This document shows positions 9,227 to 16,979 of a stretch of DNA of 24,891 nucleotides, in pieces (position 1 is the first letter of the stretch; each line of letters begins with the position of its first letter). Made by a program: the position numbers and the translations under genes. Under the pieces are notes generated by a model. The model was given only the letters and a program-made list of their open reading frames with translations, was not told the DNA's origin and did not search any database. The stretch is from Sphaeroforma sirkka (Eukaryota > Opisthokonta > Ichthyosporea > Ichthyophonida): the NCBI GenBank assembly GCA_001586965.3, contig LUCW03001689.1, forward strand, positions 1-24,891. The letters run 5' to 3'.

Positions 9227-10531
9227 ATATTTGCTTCACCTTCCGGAGGTTTAGGTATCTTTAACATGTTATCATCTGACTGATCTTTATTCGGGTCTAG
9301 CCCATTAGGCAGACCAGTGAGAGCTACACCTAAACTTAGAAGATCAGTCATACCTAGAATTAAATCGTTTTAGTACCGGTAAAGTGCGGAATCATATCTT
9401 TTTGCTTCACCTTCCGGAGGTTTAGGTATCTTTAACATGTTATCATCTGACTGGTCTTTGTCAAGTTTAACGTACCCGTTAGAGAACATAAACATACACC
9501 AGTCAGTTATTGCAATCTTTCTGTTTTGTATAATTAAGTCCATAATTATATCGGTAAAGTGCGGAATCATATCTTTGCTTCACCTTCCGGAGGTTTAGGT
9601 ATCTTTAACATGTTATCATCTGACTGATCTTTATTCGGGTCCAGCCCATTAGGCAGACCAGTGAGAGCTACACCTAAACTGAGAATATCAGTCATACCTA
9701 GAATTAAATCGTTTTAGTACCGGTAAAGTGCGGAATCATATCTTTTGCTTCACCTTCCGGAGGTTTAGGTATCTTTAACATGTTATCATCTGACTGGTCT
9801 TTGTCAAGCTTAACGTACCCGTTAGAGAACATAAACATACACCAGTCAGTTATTGCAATCTTTCTGTTTTGTATAATTAAGTCCATAATTATATCGGTAA
9901 AGTGCGGAATCATATCTTTGCTTCACCTTCCGGAGGTTTAGGTATCTTCAACATGTTATCATCTGACTGATCTTTGTTTGGGTCTAGCCCATTAGGCAGA
10001 CTAGTGAGAGCTACACCTAAACTGAGAAGATCAGTCATACCTATAATTAAATCGTTTTAGTATCGGTAAAGTGAGGAATCATATCTTTTGCTTCACCTTA
10101 CGGAGGTTTAAGTATCTTTAACATGTTATCATCTGACTGGTCTTTGTCAAGCTTAACGTACCCGTTAGAGAACATAAACATACACCAGTCAGTTATTGCA
10201 ATCTTTCTGTTTTGTATAATTAAGTCCATAATTATATCGGTAAAGTGCGGAATCATATCTTTGCTTCACCTTCCGGAGGTTTAGGTATCTTTAACATGTT
10301 ATCATCTGACTGATCTTTATTTGGGTCTAGCCCATTAGGCAGACCAGTGAGAGCTACACCTAAACTGAGAAGATCAGTCATACCTATAATTAAATCGGTT
10401 TAGTATCGGTAAAGTGCGGAATCATATCTTTTGCTTCACCTTCCGGAGGTTTAGGTATCTTTAACATGTTATCATCTGACTGGTCTTTGTTTGGGCCCAG
10501 CCCATTAGGCAGCCCAGTGAGAGTTATACCT
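9116..10531 (-). repeat. compound tandem array in protease-RT linker
   Basis: A core beginning CGGTAAAGTGCGGAATCATA, about 75-85 bp long, starts at 9208, 9377, 9552, 9721, 9895, 10064, 10238 and 10407. Spacings alternate 169 and 174-175, giving a period of 343-344 bp. Between cores, two different spacers alternate. Spacer B encodes (minus strand) IIMDLIIQNRKIAITDWCMF and spacer A encodes MTDLLSLGVALTGLPNGLDP. The core encodes SDDNMLKIPKPPEGEAKDMI. The first B is the genuine flank of RT and the last A the genuine flank of protease. The period is not a multiple of three, so the array cannot keep one reading frame. Confidence 0.95.
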
Positions 10532-10776
10532 TGTAAGTATACGCTAGAAAACTGTATCTCAACGTTCTCCCTCCTCAGGAGGGGGACGTTGTTCATTTAT
10601 TAGTAATTATAAACAGTAATCCTAAAATGACTGACTCTTAAAATGAGTCATTAGTCATGTGCTGGAAAACCAGCAAAACTCTAAAATCCAGTTTATCAGA
10701 CTATTCTGATAAACTGTAAAACTTGCAATAAACCTAAAATAATCAAATAAATCTAAGTACTTGTATTCTGACCACA
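10532..10776. mobile_element. 245-bp hairpin-rich insertion (LTR-like or short non-autonomous element)
   Basis: Starts TGTAAGTATACG and ends GACCACA (TG...CA). It splits spacer A of the linker between ...TTATACCT and GCCTAAACTGAG; uninterrupted copies of the array read CTACACCTAAACTGAG at this place. A short imperfect target duplication (ACCT/GCCT) is possible. Three hairpins are visible: AACGT...ACGTT around CCCTCCTcAGGAGGG (10561-10590), ATGACTGACTC with GAGTCATTAGTCAT (10627-10658), and the perfect 11-bp stem CAGTTTATCAG/CTGATAAACTG (10689-10716). A partial copy lies inverted at 14512-14664. Confidence 0.65.
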
Positions 10777-10803
10777 GCCTAAACTGAGAAGATCAGCCAT
10801 ACC

Positions 10804-11322
10804 TGAGAGACTACAGGTCTCAGGTCAGATTTTACAGCAAGAAACCATCTTCGATTTATGGAAGTCATCAGAGTCAGCTCACTCCTGAGAGCTAAGTCAT
10901 CAGAGTTGGCTCACTCCCGAGAGCTAATCAAGTTGTTCAAATTACTCTCAAGAGTTGAGTTATCACTTAACCGACTTCCCGAGAGCAGATTAATTTTATC
11001 AACCGATTCCAGAGAGTGGATTAAGCCTGTCAACCGCAACATTCTAATAATAGCTGCGGTTCTATGTGAGTCACAACATATGCGGAAAGGCATCATGTAA
11101 TCAGCGTGAGATTTAGTTGCAGAGAAGTTGACATAGAATAGCATCGAAGCGTTAAAGTGTTCCGCATAAGGTTTCTCATACTGACCATATGAGTTTTTAC
11201 CCTGGCCAGCCCAAGCGGCTGAACACTAGCACAAACACCTTAGATATAAAACCAAAGGTGAGGTCAGAAATAAATATAAACATTTGCACTCTATTTAAAG
11301 TCTACAACATTGTACTCTAACA
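10804..11322 (+). mobile_element. solo LTR with 5-bp target duplication
   Basis: The 519-bp insertion begins TGAGAGACTAC and ends CTCTAACA. It is flanked by ATACC on both sides (10799-10803 and 11323-11327), a perfect 5-bp target duplication. The uninterrupted linker in the neighbouring array has ATACC once at this point. TATAAA at 11245-11250 and AATAAA at 11269-11274 give a plus-strand orientation. The U3 part has a tandem 32-bp repeat (10864-10927) and many GAGAG-type short palindromes. The last 180 bp match 18095-18337. No internal coding region, so it is a solo LTR. Confidence 0.85.
10864..10927. repeat. 32-bp tandem duplication in LTR U3
   Basis: Two copies of GTCATCAGAGTCAGCTCACT plus CCTGAGAGCTAA lie head to tail with three or four mismatches. 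Looser GAGAG-containing relatives follow to about 11020. Repeats in U3 often hold enhancer sites; here that is only an inference. Confidence 0.8.
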
Positions 11323-11327
11323 ATACC

Positions 11328-11555
11328 TATAATTAAATCGTTTTTCTTAGACATGTCAGTAACGATTAGGCGAGTCTTTACTTCTCTTCTATCTGACAAC
11401 ATTACGTGTATATAGTTAATGGCTTCTTCACAAGTGGTAACTTTGCCATTTCCCAAAATAAAATTAGTTGTTTCGTTATGGATAGCCATATCTGTAGCGT
11501 AGGCTACTCGGCGTGAGATAGCAGAGACTTCAGCGCCTGGATCAAAAAAGCACAC
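11328..11555 (-). pseudogene. gypsy A aspartic protease domain
   Basis: The frame from 11555 reads MCFFDPGAEVSAISRRVAYA, then NETTNFILGNGKVTTCEEAI and SKKNDLIIGI. The DxGA active-site motif has Pro at the position normally Thr or Ser (DPGA), which would be expected to impair catalysis. NDLIIG is the usual DLIxG C-terminal block. The domain is in the -1 frame relative to gag and begins at a slippery T run, see the frameshift site. The sequence beyond NDLIIGI is interrupted by the solo LTR inserted at 11322. The homologous end block in gypsy B is YDLIVGI. Confidence 0.8.
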
Positions 11556-12735
11556 TTAATAGAGTCGTGTTTACCATTCCACCTGCCACCACGTTTAGTG
11601 AGGTTGTAGCCACACTTCTTGCAAGGTGCTCTCTCCTTCCTTTCACCCTTAGGTTGAGTAGAAGTAGAGTCTTTACCACCTCCAGCAGTAGTGCGAGGTT
11701 TCTTAGTATTATGCGCAGTGTTATTCTCTGTCGCGGTACGCTTAGCAGGCTGGGTAAAGCTTGAGGTACTAAGTACTCTAGTAGATGAGTTGGTATGCTT
11801 TTGAACTATCTTTTCGAAGACAGATCGAGGCAAAGATCGCAAATCACCATAGGCGATAATATGATCATTGACCTTTTTTTAAATAAGATAGCCCCCACAG
11901 TCTCCATCTGACAAATTAATAAATATTTGCCAGTATAGGTACGACCTCCAATCCGAGTGTTCGTATGTGTCATATGAGCTAGAGCGCCTCGAATAGTAGT
12001 ATCGTTTGCAAAGGTCTTGCGAGAGACTCGAAGTTCACGGTCCCGTGCATCTTCAAAGAAGGCGTAAAGTATATTCTCACGCAACTGGCGCTAGGGTAGG
12101 GCTTTCCAGTTGGGCTCATAGGCCTTCAAGATAGTTCGCCATTCACCTGACTCACAGAAATGAATAAAGGCATTCATCATCTGCTTATCCTTAAGGCTGG
12201 CAGACTCCTTAAGTTGGTCGAAGGCCTTCAGTGTCTCCACTGTACTCTCATTGGTAGAGAAATCGACCTCAGCCTTCGCGATACCTAGCTGCTTTATAAA
12301 GCTTGTTTCAAAGGGTTCACGAGGCTCACGCTCAGTGCTACGGGCTGCTAGTGCCAAGATGGAGTCTATCTCCTTTCTCTTGTTATCGATTAGATAGCGA
12401 ATGTTATCCGCTTTCCTATCGTCAAGGCCAGAGTCATTCAATAGACGGTCCTCAAGGACTTGCATACCAGAACGTAATAGCCTGAGACGTTGTTGTCTGG
12501 TTCTCACTTTCTCTTCTTCAGTGCTAGAGCGGGTACTCTCTAGTGAGGTACTGGCATGACGATTACCAAAGTCGTGATTACTAGGGTTAGATGGTAAATG
12601 AGGATCGATGTTATGAGGGTGGTAAGCTTCATCGATATCCATACGATCATAGCCTCTGACAGGGTTAGGTTTGGCGAGAGGGTGGTCGATTGTAGCTTTC
12701 GAGCTAAAGAGATTAAATCTTGAGGTTGTACCCAC
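11504..12735 (-). pseudogene. gypsy A gag, capsid and zinc-finger part
   Basis: From 12735 the frame encodes TSRFNLFSSKATIDHPLAKP, a charged helical segment, and SFIKQLGIAKAEVDFS to WRTILKAYEPNWKALP. There a single in-frame TAG (12093-12091) interrupts, after which the same frame continues RQLRENILYAFFEDARDREL. One frameshift near 11880-11900 leads into LRSLPRSVFEKIVQKH, a Ser/Thr/Lys-rich basic stretch, and a zinc finger CKKCGYN...HDSIKC (Cx2Cx14Hx4C, about 11630-11555). The long Cys-His gap differs from the standard Cx2Cx4Hx4C knuckle. Gag packages element RNA into virus-like particles. Only one stop and one frameshift separate it from being open. Confidence 0.8.
11543..11549 (-). promoter_or_regulatory. 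candidate -1 ribosomal frameshift site T TTT TTG
   Basis: In the gag frame the minus strand reads GCT TTT TTG, forming an X XXY YYZ heptamer T-TTT-TTG. A -1 slip enters the protease frame immediately before GAT, the active-site Asp. Five bases after the heptamer a GGCG can pair with CGCC about 20 bases on, and loop bases GCTA can pair with TAGC beyond it, a small pseudoknot-like arrangement. Without slipping, gag ends 12 codons later at 11504-11506. The position exactly between the zinc finger and protease is what one expects of a gag-pol shift site. An accidental indel is the alternative. Confidence 0.5.
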
Positions 12736-12742
12736 TTTACCA

Positions 12743-12813
12743 GCGGTAAGTGGCAGTGGAAACCCTGTTGGTTGGTAAACCAGAGTGCGTCAAGTTCGAA
12801 TCCCGGCTCGGAA
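12743..12813 (+). tRNA. tRNA-Thr-like relic inside gag, right copy
   Basis: Plus-strand counterpart of the relic at 7734-7806. The same features are present: GGCAGTGG, anticodon-like loop TTGGTAA, ACCAG, GTTCGAATCC and GGCTCGG. Here a perfect seven-T run (12817-12823) follows four bases later, as a Pol III terminator would. Stems are broken, so it is not a functional tRNA. Compared with the left copy it differs at a few positions (GCGTCAAG versus GCCTCAAG). Confidence 0.4.
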
Positions 12814-12961
12814 TAATTTTTTTCGGTATAGGAAGAATATCGGCCACGTGGGATAAGATCGAGGGATCAGAAACTGCGGCAGCGGCTAGTACCTTTAAAA
12901 ACCTCATCTTTGCGATTCAAATGACGTCGAGATTGAGAAGATCTAACCACTCGTTGTCGAG

Positions 12962-13441
12962 TTATGGCGTCCCCAACATTTGGGTCGTCCGCCTCAACAT
13001 TCGGTGGCAGACATGCAATGAAATTTCACGAAATGGAATGCCACCATCTTTGTTGATAGGTGAATTGGGCTGACTTTCAGTAGTAACAAACCGTCGATCT
13101 CGAGACGATTCCTCCACTTGTTCAGGAGATATGGCCTTTCTAATATCTGACTTTTCGTGGTCAGATGGCGAGCTGATGCCCTGGGCTGCACTACTAGGAG
13201 ACACACGGACGCTGGCGAGCCTTTCCGCGGCAGTTGAGGCCTCCTCTTCCAAGGCTTTAGGGTCCGACGAGTCATCCTCAGAGTTTTCCTCAGAACCAAG
13301 CTCAGAAACGGCGTCCTCTACAGCTTCAACGACAGGCTCATTACCAGACGGACCAGTGTCCCCAGTAACCTCAGGAACTTCAACAGGCTTAGCAGGCTTA
13401 GAGCTGGCAGCTGCCTTGCCTTTAGAATTTCCTTTAGCCAT
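12962..13441 (-). pseudogene. gypsy A gag, N-terminal part, right copy
   Basis: The ATG at 13441 starts the same Lys/Ala-rich then acidic protein as at 7089 on the other strand, ending at 12962 after a frameshift near 13015. Between 12962 and 12830 the other frame encodes VVRSSQSRRHLNRKDEV. The tRNA-like segment then separates it from the capsid part. A gag N-terminus with a strongly acidic region is unusual but present in both arms, so it is ancestral to this element. Function beyond gag is unknown. Confidence 0.7.
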
Positions 13442-13825
13442 AGTAATAGCTCAAGAACAAGAAAATTAATAAGGCCTAGGTATAGTAACTAGCGTGTAGC
13501 TTACTTTAGGGTAGTATAGCCACTATGAGGTAGTATAGAATACTTACAGTACTGTCGCTGAATAGTAAGCAATTATTAGACAGTCTAGAAGCAGTACACT
13601 ACGGTAACTACTAATTAACTGAAAAATATGTAAACTTCGATGGATATTTCTATGTTTTAAACTATGTTGTATAAACTAAGATACAATTTAAGTCGGTTAA
13701 GATTTAGCAGTGGTAGCTTGTGTAAGAATGATCGGGACTGCCTCTTGGTAAGAGCCTTAATATCCTCGATCACACAGGACGTACCTCTAGCTGTTCGTTA
13801 TTAAATAATTTTCACTAGAAGTACT

Positions 13826-14198
13826 AAGTGTTCACGACCACATGCCTAATTTGTAGATAGACATAAGAACGTAAGTCAAGTTAATACATTGGCTAATATA
13901 AATAAAGGTCCATCTGAAGAAAAGTTGAAAAGGAAAAAGACTTATTGGATTTTGGAGGTTGGCGGGAAGACCAAAACCTGTAAGTAGTAGTTCAGAGATT
14001 ATAAAATTTAGTTTATAATATCCTACATCTACTATCGTCTCAAATAGGTCCAAGTAAATGAGTCATACCAAATACTCGGGCTATTGGAGCCATCAAAGTG
14101 AATTTAGAGCACTTTGGAAATATTGGAAAAAGAATTTGTATTAAATTATTATAATTACAATTAAAAACCAATATATTATCTCATTTGATCTTGATATT
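13826..14198. other. AT-rich DNA without recognisable gene
   Basis: No motif, repeat or open frame that I can support. This lies just outside the right inverted-repeat arm. Confidence 0.5.
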
Positions 14199-14401
14199 TT
14201 AGACTGACCAGAGACCGTATTGCTACACTGATGCAAGGGCAAGAGGCCACGAAAATTATTAATCTCATTCGTGGACAACTCCGCCAACTTCGTGAATTTT
14301 CAATGGCGAATAGTGACACGTCTACTGCCAAGAACACGGACCACCCAGCGTCGGGTGATAATCATCTTGAGCAACAGGTAGCGCCAACATCACGACTACA
14401 A
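14190..14401 (+). pseudogene. gag-like coding fragment
   Basis: One frame is open for about 70 codons and reads RLTRDRIATLMQGQEATKII, IRGQLRQLREFSMANSDTST, then a polar tail to the stop at 14401; the frame resumes APQQ after the stop. The composition (amphipathic helix then Ser/Thr/Asn/Gln-rich tail) resembles the start of a retrotransposon gag. I cannot name the family, and there is no partner domain next to it. Confidence 0.35.
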
Positions 14402-14511
14402 TGAGCTCCTCAACAGGTATGAACGACACCAAATAGCCAGTTATTTAGCAACGTGGCGGACGAGATAAGTAAATCAGCCCAACATAATCTGATAACCTGG
14501 GTTTTAGGGTT

Positions 14512-14664
14512 TTGCTGGTTTTACAGCACATGACTGATGACTCATTTAAGAGTCAGTCATTTTAGGATTACTGTTTACAATTACTAATAAATGAACAACG
14601 TCCCCCCTCCCTGAGGAAGAAGAACGTTGAGATACGGTTATCTCGCGTATACTTACGACATTTT
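14512..14664 (-). repeat. partial inverted copy of the hairpin-rich insertion
   Basis: Reverse complement of 14512-14664 matches 10533-10698 from GTAAGTATACGC to CTAAAA..CCAG..TTATCAGA. The first two hairpins are kept: AACGT...ACGTT with changed bases but still pairable through G-T, and ATGACTGACTC with GAGTCATCAGTCAT. The third hairpin and the right end are lost. Confidence 0.8.
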
Positions 14665-16079
14665 TAACTTGCCATAGAAGTTGTTAGTTTATTAGTAATT
14701 ACAGAGAAAGCTACAGAATATGAATTAGTCAGTAGCTGGCACATTTTTTTTGTTATAAGTATAACAATTGAAAGACAATGCGAACAGAGAATGTCGCATC
14801 AAAATAAACGATTTAGATTATCCTGTCGTTGGATTAACGACGTGTGGACGACGAGGATGGAGACAGAATCTACTAATACGAGTGAAACCGAAGAGCGAAC
14901 ATTCCAATCAAGCAGAACATTAGCCAGGGTCAACATGGAAGGTCTCAAGACGAACAAATGACGAAATCAGAGAATCAGCCAGATTCCACAGATAAGTAGT
15001 CATGGTGTGAGTACAGGTAGGAAAAATGTTTTCAGTGTGAGACAAGTACAAATCGAATTGCAAGTTAATGAGCCTATTTGTATTTAAGAAGTTGTTAGAA
15101 GAACGTGAGCAGATCGATGACTTAAGTAATAGGAAATGGAATGGCAAGACATGTGCATCTAATGGCATCTATACACAATTAAGTAGGAGTTAGGATTCTA
15201 AAAGGGTTATTTAATGGAATTATGACTTATAAACGAATAGATCGGTGTGTTTATTTAGAATAGTTTACTTAAGATCTGGCTACAATAAATAATGACGAAG
15301 TAGAGAAGAGATAACTATCCAGATGAAGCCAACTACGATCAGAATTGCACATAGGGTGAATTAGATAAATTAGATCGACGGAAGGGATATAAGGAAGCAT
15401 ACAGAGACATAAGTAAGCATCTGTGAGTTATTAGGAGCATATAAGGGTGGGGGCGCACATAACACGAACAATGTGAGTAAATACAAGGCACTAGAACTTC
15501 CAGATAAATCAGGTTAACGGAGAGGATCAACAGTATGCACAGAAGGCGTGGTTGACGGCAGCTTAGTTTAGGAGTGCAATAACGAGCAATCGTTCTTAGA
15601 TCGAGAAGCATATCCCAACAACCGCAACAGCACATGACAAGGACATCACGGGTAAGAAGAGTAAAGAGAGAGCCAATGAGGGAAGTTCCCAACAGGGTCC
15701 TGCGAATAGGCCGTCATTAGACCGGAGCAAGAGCAGGCGAGAGAGTAGAACAAGAAGTGGCTCCGACTAATGAGGCACTCAACCATATGTTATTGTGGGA
15801 TGAAGAGTAAGACAGCTGGTAGGGTTAGAGTAGATAGACTATCCACACTACTGATGTTAGTGTAGGAAATGAAACAGTCACGAGGGAACCCACGAGTTCC
15901 TCGGAGATCGATGTCAAGACGTTATGTGTTTGAAGGATGAATTATAATAGAAAATGGATATTTATATTCTGTACTCTATCAGTTCATTCGCACACATTCC
16001 TAGTTCTCCATTGACAAACAACTCACCAACCATGTTACCCCCGCCAAAGTCGTAGACAGCAACTCTTGAATCCTGAGTG
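14665..16079. other. 1.4 kb without supported gene
   Basis: Short frames are full of stops on both strands. One stretch near 15080-15160 reads LFVFKKLLEEREQIDDLSNR in plus frame and 14850-14950 reads RMETESTNTSETEERTFQSS. These could be scraps of a gag gene but I cannot support that. It ends at the copia LTR at 16080. Confidence 0.5.
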
Positions 16080-16518
16080 TGTAGAAAAATCATATTGTCA
16101 AAGGTGAATGATGTTTAAGTGTTGGACTCAGACCTAGTCCATCGAGGAACCACTTATCTAAGTATGTTTTTTTGTATGTTGTGTTTACGAATGTGTTTCG
16201 TAGGCCGATTATGTTTGAGTAATTTTGTTACAGGGATCATTTGATAGGAAATGCTTTTTCCTTTCATATGACACCTTATTCAAGTTGTTTGAGTGAATAT
16301 TCATTGAGTTATGAGTCTTAGAAGTTTAAGTGTATTTGAAGAAATTGTGTTTGTATTTTTAGAGATGGAATCTAAAATAGACCGCGCACGTCCGTTGGAA
16401 TTTCTTTGGCAAAAGAAATTTTCGAGCCGAAAGGGCCGTTCAATTTTGACGAAAAATAGTATAAATACAGAGTACAAAAGGAAATAAAGAGCACTTTCAC
16501 AGAGTTGAAAAATTCACA
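16080..16518 (+). mobile_element. copia LTR, copy B (5' LTR)
   Basis: Starts TGTAGAAAAATC, ends AATTCACA. TATAAATA at 16460-16467, AATAAA at 16483-16488. It is slightly shorter than copy A (439 versus 453 bp). Followed by TGG and gag, so it is a 5' LTR, unlike copy A, which follows RNase H. Confidence 0.92.
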
Positions 16519-16535
16519 TGGAAGCAGCGGACGGG
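16519..16535 (+). promoter_or_regulatory. primer-binding site, probably initiator tRNA-Met
   Basis: TGGAAGCAGCGGACGGG follows the LTR end without a gap. Copia-type elements usually prime from initiator tRNA-Met, whose 3' complement in eukaryotes begins TGGTAGC. The match is good for the first seven bases with one mismatch and looser after that. Confidence 0.55.
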
Positions 16536-16577
16536 ACTAAAAGCTTGAAATTTTTGGAGACCAAGGACTCGAGTGCC

Positions 16578-16732
16578 CTAGAGAGAGAGAAAAAGAGAGA
16601 GAGAGAGAGAGAGCTAGAGAACGCTGAGAGAGAGAGAGAGAGTTAGAGAGCGCTGATTTGAGAGAGAGAGAGCTAGAGAGCGCTGATTGAGAGAGAGAGA
16701 GCTAGAGAGCTGATTTGAGAGAGAGAGAGAGA
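16578..16732. repeat. GA-rich minisatellite in copia leader
   Basis: Runs of GAGAGAGAG are joined by GCTAGAGAGCGCTGATTT in about five imperfect units of roughly 30-34 bp. It lies between primer-binding site and gag start, in the untranslated leader. Confidence 0.85.
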
Positions 16733-16755
16733 CCACTGATCACCAAACCGAGAGG

Positions 16756-16979
16756 ATGAAGTACGTGGAGCCCAAACTGAAGGATGCCACCGGCTACCCG
16801 AACTGGAAGTTGAAAATGGAAGCTAAGCTGAAGGAAAAGGCCGTCTTCAATGCCGCTACAGACCGTGAGAGAGGAGATTGCCTACTCCATGATTGTCCAG
16901 AGCGTTGAAGACTGTTGTCTTGGATACGTCCGTAACACTGATAACCCTGCAGTTGCCTTGGCCCAGATTTTAATGGACT
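16756..16979 (+). pseudogene. copia gag N-terminal fragment
   Basis: The ATG at 16756 gives MKYVEPKLKDATGYPNWKLK and MEAKLKEKAVFNAA. The central YPNWKLKMEAKL matches the WxxxM block near the start of copia gag (UBN2-like family). A two-base shift around 16873 puts the next block in another frame, EEIAYSMIVQSVEDCCLGYV and DNPAVALAQILMD, still a good gag match. Then similarity stops. It would encode the virus-like particle capsid; only about 75 codons remain. Confidence 0.75.

Larger units (their letters stand above)
8405..13825 (-). mobile_element. Ty3/gypsy element A: gag, protease, RT (truncated)
   Basis: Read from 13825 downward the order is leader, gag, zinc finger, protease, linker, reverse transcriptase. 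At 8405 it ends shortly after the RT thumb and meets an inverted copy of its own gag. RNase H and integrase are absent. The linker has expanded into a tandem array and contains two LTR-like insertions. Relative to gypsy B downstream, the RT protein is related but clearly another family. Confidence 0.85.
12144..13825 (-). repeat. right arm of large inverted repeat
   Basis: Reverse complement of 6703-8405. Outside the arm on the gag side the element continues normally into its capsid and zinc-finger coding sequence, so this is the parental copy and the left arm the derived one. Arms are separated by about 3.7 kb. Confidence 0.92.
16080..16979 (+). mobile_element. Ty1/copia copy 2: 5' LTR, PBS, leader, gag start
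   Basis: Begins with an LTR of the same family as 3156-3608, followed directly by a primer-binding site, a GA-rich leader and the start of gag. After 16979 the coding sequence gives way to unrelated AT-rich DNA, so the element is truncated by deletion or insertion. Confidence 0.85.

Noticed and set aside
9208..10500. CRISPR-like array of regularly spaced repeats
   Set aside because: Cores are about 75-85 bp, only two spacer types alternate, the units encode retroelement linker protein and the genome is eukaryotic.
15339..15692. 117-codon minus frame
   Set aside because: Cys/Leu-rich composition without motif, no partner domains, and the plus strand shows no mirrored gene; looks like a chance frame.
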